DNA from: Bifidobacteriaceae bacterium
GTDB lineage: Bacteria > Actinomycetota > Actinomycetes > Actinomycetales > WQXJ01
DNA length: 6,114 nt
Assembly: GCA_031265345.1 (NCBI GenBank)
Contig: JAISCU010000316.1
Span: 1-6,114, forward strand
Direction of reading: 5' to 3'
Shown here: piece by piece, positions 1 through 4,920 of the stretch
How the letters are laid out: each line of letters starts with the position of its first letter
Position numbering within the stretch: position 1 is the stretch's first letter
The notes under the pieces: generated by a model
What the model saw: only the letters and a program-made list of their open reading frames with translations
What the model was told of the DNA's origin: nothing
The model's database searches: none
Position numbers and translations under genes: made by a program

Positions 1-48
1 GCCCCAGCCCGCAAACACGCACCGACCCGCACCCACACGCCGTCAAGC

Positions 49-54
49 TATGAT
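49..54 (+). promoter_or_regulatory. Possible -10 element for the bL37 gene
   Basis: TATGAT fits the actinobacterial -10 pattern TAnnnT. It would place transcription start near 61, giving a leader of about 35 bases that includes the ribosome binding site at 85-90. No good -35 hexamer is visible about 17 bases upstream, so this rests on the -10 match alone. The rest of 1-95 shows no gene. Confidence 0.35.
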
Positions 55-84
55 GGCCCACGGTAATTGTCGTATAGACCGTCC

Positions 85-90
85 GAGGAG
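85..90 (+). promoter_or_regulatory. Ribosome binding site of bL37 gene
   Basis: GAGGAG lies five bases before the ATG at 96. It is a strong Shine-Dalgarno sequence. It supports the very short reading frame at 96-170 over the longer overlapping frames starting at 50 and 67, which lack such a site. Confidence 0.75.
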
Positions 91-95
91 CGATC

Positions 96-170
96 ATGTC
101 GAAACGCGCACGCAAGCGCCGCACGCGCAAGAAGTCCGCCGCCAACCACGGCCATCGGCCCAACGCCTGA
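96..170 (+). CDS. Large-subunit ribosomal protein bL37 (24 aa)
   Basis: This 24-codon gene encodes a very basic peptide that begins MSKRARKRRTRKK and ends in NHGHRPNA. About half of its residues are Arg, Lys or His. The Arg/Lys-rich start and the NHGxRPN ending match the small actinobacterial 50S protein bL37, which was found bound to rRNA in mycobacterial ribosome structures; databases often label it an AURKAIP1/COX24-domain protein. It has a strong GAGGAG ribosome binding site five bases before ATG. It stands alone, is convergent with rsrA, and is followed by a strong inverted repeat. It is short enough to be skipped by most gene finders. Identification is by recalled family similarity, not a search. 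The alternative, a chance frame, is unlikely given the ribosome binding site and the matching termini. Confidence 0.85.
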   Translation: MSKRARKRRTRKKSAANHGHRPNA

Positions 171-183
171 GGCAGACCTGTCC

Positions 184-223
184 GGCCGGTCCGCCCCACC
201 ACACCGGGTGGCGCGGACCGGCC
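184..223. terminator. Bidirectional GC-rich inverted repeat, probable terminator
   Basis: Arms 184-200 and 207-223 pair over 17 positions with one C:C mismatch around a six-base loop (201-206). The repeat sits in the 62-base gap between the convergent stops of bL37 (170) and rsrA (233), where a shared terminator is expected. Neither side has a T-tract, so it is not a canonical intrinsic terminator. Actinobacteria often use such stem-only structures, or the stem may protect the 3' ends. Confidence 0.7.
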
Positions 224-232
224 AAACAGCGC

Positions 233-508
233 TTACGCCAGTTCCGCCTGGGCTGACCGCAACTCGGCCAGTCGCCCAACAACTTTGTCCCGCAACGATG
301 GCGGGGCGACGTCGAGGCAGGCTTCGCGGACTACGGTCTTCAGTTTCGAGCGCACTTCATGTTCGTATGCACAGTTGTCACAACCGTCTAGATGATCTCG
401 CATAGCTTCAAGCTCTCGCTCACTCAATTCCTCGTCGATGAACTGATACAGGCGCGGCAGCGCTTCCTCGCAGCCGAACTGCTGAAATAATGTCTCCATA
501 ATCCTCAC
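233..508 (-). CDS. rsrA: Zinc-binding anti-sigma factor of the RsrA/RshA family
   Basis: This 91-residue cytoplasmic protein should hold SigR inactive under reducing conditions and release it when its thiols are oxidised. It carries the zinc anti-sigma (ZAS) motif HxxxCxxC at H39, C43 and C46, the upstream conserved C13, and a further C64. These fit, with an offset of about two residues, the C11, H37, C41, C44 and C61/C62 pattern of Streptomyces coelicolor RsrA, where C11 joins the trigger disulfide. The GTG start at 508 is chosen because it overlaps the sigR stop as GTGA and has AAAGGGGA at 525-518 upstream. An ATG three codons in (499) is an alternative that removes only three residues. The overlap implies translational coupling, keeping sigma and anti-sigma amounts matched. 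All key metal and redox residues are present, so it should be functional. Confidence 0.92.
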   Translation of the reverse strand: MRIMETLFQQFGCEEALPRLYQFIDEELSERELEAMRDHLDGCDNCAYEHEVRSKLKTVVREACLDVAPPSLRDKVVGRLAELRSAQAELA

Positions 509-1125
509 CCCCCACTGTCCCCTTTCGAGCCAGATTCGAATCCTTGGCCGGTCAACGCGTCACGCAGTTGGGCCCGGCCGCGGTGGAGCCGAGACATGAC
601 CGTGCCGATCGGCGTGTCCATGATCTCGGCGATCTCTTTGTAAGAATACCCTTCGACATCCGCGTAGTAGACCACCATTCGGTAATCTTCTCGCAGGTCA
701 GCGAGGGCTTGCTTGATGCGCGAGTCCGGCAGCCGGTCCAGCACTTCGAGTTCGGCGGAACGCAGGCCGGCCGATTCGTGCTCGGAGGCCCGCATGATCT
801 GCCAGTCCTCGATCTCGTCTGAGTTGGACTGCTGCGGAGATCGTTGCTTCTTGCGGTAATCGTTGATATAGGCGTTGGTCAAAATGCGATGCAGCCAGGC
901 TTTCAGGTTGGTGCCTGGCTGGTATTGGTGAAAGCTGGCGAATGCCTTTGCATAGGTCTCTTGAACCAAGTCTTCGGCATCCGTCGGGTTGCGGGTCATG
1001 CGCATCGCGGCGGCGTATAACTGGTCGAGGTATTCCAGCGCGTCTCGTTCGAACCGGTCGGCGCGCTGGCCGTCGGTCTCTGAGGGACGAGGGTCGTGGA
1101 CCGCCTTGTCTGCTGTCACGGACAC
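505..1125 (-). CDS. sigR: ECF RNA polymerase sigma factor SigR/SigH
   Basis: This ECF sigma factor (group ECF12 type) redirects RNA polymerase to oxidative and disulfide-stress promoters. With the GTG start at 1125 it has 206 residues. Region 2 spans about 27-95, with [16 protein letters not shown] at 42-57 and [18 protein letters not shown] at 71-88. Region 4 spans about 136-190, with the helix-turn-helix segment [20 protein letters not shown] at 162-181. These blocks are nearly the same as recalled Streptomyces SigR and Mycobacterium SigH (known lengths about 216-227). The frame stays open upstream to 1470, but that part lies over the DoxX-like gene. Candidate starts are ATG 1200, GTG 1125 and GTG 1119. 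I prefer 1125 because GGTAGG stands at 1135-1130, and third-position GC rises there from 14/25 codons to 16/21. Its stop overlaps the rsrA start, forming one unit driven by the SigR-type promoter upstream. Confidence 0.93.
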   Translation of the reverse strand: MSVTADKAVHDPRPSETDGQRADRFERDALEYLDQLYAAAMRMTRNPTDAEDLVQETYAKAFASFHQYQPGTNLKAWLHRILTNAYINDYRKKQRSPQQSNSDEIEDWQIMRASEHESAGLRSAELEVLDRLPDSRIKQALADLREDYRMVVYYADVEGYSYKEIAEIMDTPIGTVMSRLHRGRAQLRDALTGQGFESGSKGDSGG

Positions 1126-1209
1126 TGAGCCTACCGGCAGAATCGGTCTAGGGATGCCGGATTGCGCTTCGACGTGTGTACTTCGGACGCTTGAGCTCAT
1201 GTGGCTGTT

Positions 1210-1236
1210 AACGCCCCGAAGGGGCGAGTTGTTCCC
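1210..1236 (-). promoter_or_regulatory. SigR-type autoregulatory promoter of sigR-rsrA
   Basis: On the minus strand GGGAAC (1236-1231) is followed after exactly 18 bases by GTT (1212-1210). This matches the SigR/SigH consensus GGGAA(T/C)-N18-GTT known from Streptomyces and Mycobacterium. It points into sigR, and transcription would start at about 1205-1200. Positive autoregulation from such a promoter is established for sigR and sigH in those genera; here it is inferred from the match. Confidence 0.78.
1212..1226. repeat. Perfect palindrome in the sigR promoter spacer
   Basis: CGCCCC and GGGGCG form 6-base arms (1212-1217 and 1221-1226) around GAA. The palindrome fills most of the 18-base spacer between the -35 and -10 elements of the SigR-type promoter. 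It also lies 33 bases before the divergent DoxX-like gene. It could be an operator, a hairpin in a plus-strand transcript, or chance in GC-rich DNA. Confidence 0.5.
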
Positions 1237-1258
1237 GAAACGTGGTAGACACTTAGGT

Positions 1259-1699
1259 ATGAGCCTGATTCGCTTCAAAGCCCGCGCCTTGATTGGCGCC
1301 GCCACCATCGCCGACGGGGTCGGCGTCCTGCGCAACCCTGGGCCGCACGAGGAGGTCGCCGGGCCGGCCATCGACAAGTTGAACAAGTCCACCGGCCAGA
1401 CCATTTCCGCCGCCGCCGCAGTTCGCGCGAACGGCATTGCGCTGGCCGCTGGTGGCGGGCTGATCGCCACTTCGATAGCTCCCCGGTTGGGTGCGTTGGC
1501 TTCCTTGGCGGTGGGCGTGCCAGCGCTGTTCCTGGGTTACCGCTTCTGGGAGGTCAAGGACGATCCCGAGCGCCGCGCCCGCCTCCAATCCGGGTTCTGG
1601 TTCCGCTTGGTCTTGATCGGCGCCGACCTGCTGATCCTGGCGGGCCCGACCCGCCGCGGGCGCAAGCCCAAGTCCCCCAAGGCCGCCAAGTCCGCGTGA
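1259..1699 (+). CDS. DoxX-like integral membrane protein
   Basis: This 146-residue protein resembles the DoxX-family proteins found beside aroA in many actinobacteria. Its core is a hydrophobic stretch at about 51-74 (an NGxALxxGG-type block at 58-67), a second at about 77-94 leading into GYRFWE at 93-98, and a third at about 113-129. A weaker hydrophobic N-terminal segment covers 8-24. The C-terminal tail from 131 is rich in Lys and Arg, consistent with a cytoplasmic end. The biochemical role is unknown. A different DoxX homologue in M. tuberculosis has been linked to a membrane oxidoreductase complex, but nothing here proves that role. No good Shine-Dalgarno sequence precedes ATG 1259 (TAGG is only one base away), so translation may be leaderless. 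It is first in a four-gene unit, and its stop overlaps the aroA start as GTGA. Confidence 0.78.
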   Translation: MSLIRFKARALIGAATIADGVGVLRNPGPHEEVAGPAIDKLNKSTGQTISAAAAVRANGIALAAGGGLIATSIAPRLGALASLAVGVPALFLGYRFWEVKDDPERRARLQSGFWFRLVLIGADLLILAGPTRRGRKPKSPKAAKSA

Positions 1700-2994
1700 C
1701 TCCTTCCGTGCCGTGGTCGGCTCCCTCGGCCGGGCGTCCCATCCGGGCCACGGTCCGCCTGCCCGGTTCGAAGTCGTTGACCGCCCGCTACCTGGTGTTG
1801 GCGGCGTTGGCCAAGGGGCCGAGCCAGCTGGATGGCGTCCTGCGCGCCCGCGACTCGCAGTTGATGGAGAACGCCTTGGCCCAGTTGGGCGCGAAGATCA
1901 GCCATCCGGCGCACGATGCCGTGCGGGTGGTCCCAGCGTCCGGTCGGCCTGGCCCCGGGCTCGGCTCGGTCGCCCTCGACGTCGGTCTGGCGGGCACGGT
2001 GATGCGGTTCGTCCCCCCGTTGGCGGCTCTGGCCCGAGGCGAGTTCCGGTTCATCGGTGATCGAGAGGCCGCCCGGCGCCCGATCTCGCCGCTGTTGTTC
2101 GCGCTGGAGACGCTGGGCGCGCGGCTGGTGCGGTCGCGCCGGGGGCGGTCGTTGCCGTTCACGGTCAACGGTCAAGGCTCGCTCAGGGGCGGCGCGGTCC
2201 GGCTGGACAGCTCCGCCTCGAGCCAGTTCCTCTCCGCCCTGCTGCTGTCCGCGCCCCGCTTCGCGGGCGGTCTGCAGGTCGAGTTGACCCCTCGACGCCT
2301 GCCCAGCCGACCTCACGTGAACATGTCGCTGCGCGCGTTGACCGCTTTCGGCGCACGCGCGCGCCAGACCGGCGAGTGGACCTGGCGGGTCGAGCCGGGC
2401 GGACTGACCGGCCGCGACCTGCGGGTCGAACCGGATCTCTCGAACGCCGGCCCCTTCCTGGCCGCGGCGCTGATCGCGGGAGGCAGCGTCCGGGTGCCCG
2501 GCTGGCCGCAGTCGACCGAACAGCCCGGCGACTACCTGCGCGGCTACCTGAACGCGTTCGGGGCGGCGGTGGACTGGGACCTGGGCGGGCTCAGGGTCAC
2601 CGCCCAAGCGGGTTCGATCCGGGGCGTCGATCTTGACCTGGGGCCCGCAGGCGAACTGACTCCCACCCTGGCCGCCCTCGCGGCCCTGGCGGACTCGCCC
2701 AGCCGGCTGCGCGGCATCGGGCACCTGAGAGGCCACGAGACGGACCGGCTGGCCGCGCTCACGGCCGAGCTGAACCGACTGGGCGGCGACGCGCGGGAAC
2801 TGGACGACGGGCTCGAGATCCGGCCCCGGCCCCTGCACGGCGGCCTGGTCCGAACCTACGGCGACCACCGGATGGCGACTTTCGGCGCCCTGATCGGGCT
2901 GGCGGTGCCGGGCGTCCAGGTCGAGGACATCTCCGCCACCGCCAAGACGCTGCCGGGCTTCGCGGACCTGTGGCGGGGGATGGTGGCGCAGTGA
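1696..2994 (+). CDS. aroA: 3-phosphoshikimate 1-carboxyvinyltransferase (EPSP synthase)
   Basis: The enzyme joins shikimate-3-phosphate and phosphoenolpyruvate to give EPSP, the sixth step of the shikimate pathway, in the cytoplasm. The 432 residues cover the full two-domain fold. Visible signatures are LPGSKSLTAR at 22-31 (K26, S27, R31), LAGTVMRF at 98-105, SSQF at 175-178, HETDRL at 347-352, DHRM at 390-393 and K417 in AKTLPGF. E320 stands where E. coli has catalytic D313, and H347 where E. coli has K340. Both substitutions are also in M. tuberculosis AroA as I recall it, so they mark the lineage rather than loss of function. GTG 1696 is taken as the start because it forms a GTGA overlap with the DoxX-like gene and places the PGSKS motif at the usual distance. 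The aroA stop in turn overlaps the rsgA start. Confidence 0.96.
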   Translation: MTPSVPWSAPSAGRPIRATVRLPGSKSLTARYLVLAALAKGPSQLDGVLRARDSQLMENALAQLGAKISHPAHDAVRVVPASGRPGPGLGSVALDVGLAGTVMRFVPPLAALARGEFRFIGDREAARRPISPLLFALETLGARLVRSRRGRSLPFTVNGQGSLRGGAVRLDSSASSQFLSALLLSAPRFAGGLQVELTPRRLPSRPHVNMSLRALTAFGARARQTGEWTWRVEPGGLTGRDLRVEPDLSNAGPFLAAALIAGGSVRVPGWPQSTEQPGDYLRGYLNAFGAAVDWDLGGLRVTAQAGSIRGVDLDLGPAGELTPTLAALAALADSPSRLRGIGHLRGHETDRLAALTAELNRLGGDARELDDGLEIRPRPLHGGLVRTYGDHRMATFGALIGLAVPGVQVEDISATAKTLPGFADLWRGMVAQ

Positions 2995-4004
2995 CCTGGC
3001 AGCACCTGACCGACGATGACGTGCCCGGTCGCCGCCGCTCCTCGCGGCCCCGCACCAAGCAGCGGCCAGCCCATGCGGACGCCCTGCCCGCGATGGTGAC
3101 CTGTGTCGACCGGGGACGCTACCTGACGCGCCTGGGCGCGCGCGACGTGGTGGCGGTCAAGGCGCGCGAAATGGGTCACCGCTCGGTCGTGGTGGGCGAT
3201 CAGGCCTTCCTGGTCGGGGACACCTCGGGGGCCAAGGACACGCTGGCGAGGATCGTTCGGGTGGGGCCCAGACGCACGGAGCTGAGGCGCGCGACCGAGG
3301 AGGGCGCCGGCCGCGAACGCGTGATCGTCGCCAACGCCGACCGCATGGTGATCGTGGCGGCGCTGGCGGACCCGCCGCCCCGGACCGGGATGATCGACCG
3401 TCAGTTGGTGGCCGCCTACGACGCGGGCCTGGACGCCGTGCTGTGCCTGACCAAGCGGGACCTCGGGAACGATTCGGCGTTGCGCGCGCTGTACGAGCCG
3501 CTCGGCGTGGAGGTGGTCGCGACCGGGCTCGGGCCAGGGCTGGGGCAAGGGCCGGAACGGGGGCTGGCCCAGGTCCGCGAACTGTTGGCGCAGCGGGTGT
3601 CGGTGCTGGTGGGGCACTCGGGCGTGGGCAAATCGACGCTCATGAACGAACTCGTGCCGGGGGCCGGGCGGGCCACCGGCGCGGTCAACCTGGTCACCGG
3701 CAAGGGCCGCCACACCTCGAGCTCGGCGCTCGCGCTGGAGCTGGAGGGGGGCGGCTGGGTGATCGACACGCCCGGGGTGCGCTCGTTCGGGCTCTCGCAT
3801 GTCCGCCCGGAGCGCGTGCTGGCGGCGTTCGGGGACCTGGCCGAAGCCGCCGCCGCCTGCCCCAGGGCCTGCCCACACGGCCCGGAAACAGCCGAATGCG
3901 CCCTGAGACAATGGGCCGTGAGTTCCCAAGAGCGCCAACTGCGCGTGGACTCCTATCTGCGTATCGTTGCCAGTGGACTAGCGAGAGGATCGAAGAATGG
4001 CTAA
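2991..4004 (+). CDS. rsgA: Ribosome small-subunit biogenesis GTPase RsgA
   Basis: RsgA (YjeQ/YloQ) is a circularly permuted GTPase that checks late maturation of the 30S subunit. The 337 residues show an OB-fold region at about 33-100 and then motifs in permuted order: G4 TKRD at 154-157, G1 GHSGVGKST at 208-216, switch region GKGRHTSS near 234-241, and G3 DTPGVR at 259-264. A C-terminal zinc site follows with C290, C294, H296 and C303. The zinc spacing is C-x3-C-x-H-x6-C, against x4, x, x5 in E. coli. A Gly-rich stretch at 179-188 (GLGPGLGQGP) lies between G4 and G1. The basic N-terminal 30 residues (RRRSSRPR at 14-21) are probably flexible and rRNA-binding. GTG 2991 is preferred over in-frame GTG 2970 because it overlaps the aroA stop as GTGA. 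The 3' end overlaps the next gene by eight bases. Confidence 0.95.
   Translation: MTWQHLTDDDVPGRRRSSRPRTKQRPAHADALPAMVTCVDRGRYLTRLGARDVVAVKAREMGHRSVVVGDQAFLVGDTSGAKDTLARIVRVGPRRTELRRATEEGAGRERVIVANADRMVIVAALADPPPRTGMIDRQLVAAYDAGLDAVLCLTKRDLGNDSALRALYEPLGVEVVATGLGPGLGQGPERGLAQVRELLAQRVSVLVGHSGVGKSTLMNELVPGAGRATGAVNLVTGKGRHTSSSALALELEGGGWVIDTPGVRSFGLSHVRPERVLAAFGDLAEAAAACPRACPHGPETAECALRQWAVSSQERQLRVDSYLRIVASGLARGSKNG
3983..3988 (+). promoter_or_regulatory. Ribosome binding site of hisN-like gene
   Basis: GAGAGG lies eight bases before ATG 3997, inside the last codons of rsgA. It decides the start of the downstream gene at 3997 and makes coupled translation from the overlapping rsgA message plausible. 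Confidence 0.65.
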
Positions 4005-4905
4005 ATCACGGCAAAAGGAGCCGGAGGACAAATCCCGGCGGGCCTTCCTGGAGCAATTGGCCCAGGCCCAGGCCGAACCGGTGGCGCCGGACACTTACTT
4101 GAACGACCTGCGACTGGCGCTGACCTTGGCCGACCAGGTCGATGAGATCACGCTCTCGCGGTTCGGGGCGAAGGACCTCGACATAGACCAGAAGGAGGAC
4201 GAGACGCCCGTCTCCGACGCCGACCTGCAGGCCGAGCGCTTCCTGCGCGACCAGTTGGCCCGCACCCGTCCGGACGACCAAGTGCTGGGCGAGGAGTTCG
4301 GCGGCTCGAAGGCCTCCAAGCTGCTCAAGATCCAGGAGGGTCGTAAACGGGCCTGGGTGCTCGACCCGATCGACGGGACGGCCAACTACGTGCGCGGCGT
4401 GCCGGTCTGGGCCACCCTGATCGGGCTGGTGGCGGATGGCCGTCCCGCCGTCGGGGTGGTGTCCGCCCCGGCCCTGGGGATGCGCTGGTTCGCCGCCGCC
4501 GGTCACGGCGCCTGGAAGGGCGCCGGGCTCGATTCGGCGGAACGCCTGAAGGTCTCCAAAACCAAGAAGCTGGGCGAGGCCTTCATGTCCTATTCATCGC
4601 TGTCCGAATGGGAGGACCAGGGGCGCCTGGCGGGCTTCATCCGACTAGTCGGGGACGTGGGCCGGACCCGCGCCTACGGCGACTTCTGGAGCTACGTGCT
4701 GGTGGCCGAGGGCTGCGTGGACATCGCCACCGAGCCCGAGCTGGCCCCGCACGACATGGTCGCCGTCGCCCCGGTGGTGACCGAAGCCGGAGGCATGTTC
4801 ACCGACACGCGCGGCAAGGTGGTGGGGCCGTTCGGGCTCGACGCCCTGGCCACCAACGGCCGGCTGCACCAGCGGGTGACGCCGTACCTGCGGTCCAAGG
4901 GCTGA
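3997..4905 (+). CDS. hisN: Inositol-monophosphatase family phosphatase, likely histidinol-phosphatase HisN
   Basis: This is a Mg-dependent phosphatase of the IMPase superfamily with 302 residues. Metal-site motifs are GEEFGG at 98-103 (E99), DPIDGTANY at 123-131 (D123, D126, T128) and the late Asp D253 in PHDMVAVAPVVTEAGG. TPVSDAD at 70-76 is the usual N-terminal signature. H252 stands where most family members have Trp (PWD). The first 30 or so residues are a charged, Gln/Ala-rich extension beyond the usual length of about 260-270. Actinobacteria lack the common histidinol-phosphatase and use an IMPase-like HisN; the characterised Streptomyces enzyme is, from memory, encoded near sigR and aroA, which supports this call. 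The substrate could also be inositol-1-phosphate or another sugar phosphate. It is last in the four-gene unit, overlapping rsgA by eight bases, and its stop is 12 bases from that of convergent secA. Confidence 0.85.
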   Translation: MAKSRQKEPEDKSRRAFLEQLAQAQAEPVAPDTYLNDLRLALTLADQVDEITLSRFGAKDLDIDQKEDETPVSDADLQAERFLRDQLARTRPDDQVLGEEFGGSKASKLLKIQEGRKRAWVLDPIDGTANYVRGVPVWATLIGLVADGRPAVGVVSAPALGMRWFAAAGHGAWKGAGLDSAERLKVSKTKKLGEAFMSYSSLSEWEDQGRLAGFIRLVGDVGRTRAYGDFWSYVLVAEGCVDIATEPELAPHDMVAVAPVVTEAGGMFTDTRGKVVGPFGLDALATNGRLHQRVTPYLRSKG

Positions 4906-4920
4906 GCCTCTAAGCCTCTA
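4905..4920. repeat. Tandem 8-base duplication at the hisN/secA junction
   Basis: AGCCTCTA occurs twice in direct succession (4905-4912 and 4913-4920). It runs from the last base of the hisN stop to the end of the secA stop codon, and GGCCTC follows. It fills the whole 12-base gap between the convergent genes, so no hairpin terminator separates them there. Confidence 0.7.

Noticed and set aside
73..78. TATAGA as the -10 box of bL37
   Set aside because: Transcription would start at about 85, inside the ribosome binding site, and the last base does not fit TAnnnT. TATGAT at 49-54 fits better.
67..405. Plus-strand frame of 112 codons overlapping bL37 and rsrA
   Set aside because: It has no ribosome binding site, runs through the terminator-like stem and antisense to rsrA, and has a composition typical of a chance frame.
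1246..1251. TAGACA as the -10 box of a leaderless DoxX-like transcript
   Set aside because: Its distance to ATG 1259 would suit a leaderless start, but the final T is missing and no -35 lies at proper spacing, so it is too weak to list.
1201..1470. Upstream extension of the sigR reading frame to 1470 (minus strand)
   Set aside because: It lies antisense over the start of the DoxX-like gene, passes through the promoter itself, and its translation has no sigma-factor similarity.
1537..2868. Minus-strand open frame of 443 codons opposite aroA
   Set aside because: It is a GC-rich mirror frame: Arg/Gln/Gly-rich translation, no recognisable motif, wholly antisense to a clear aroA.
2970..2990. Longer rsgA start at GTG 2970
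   Set aside because: It would overlap aroA by 25 bases. GTG 2991 gives the GTGA overlap used at two other junctions in this window.
2856..3938. Minus-strand open frame of 360 codons opposite rsgA
   Set aside because: It is His/Arg/Pro-rich with no domain, and antisense to rsgA, whose GTPase motifs are all intact.
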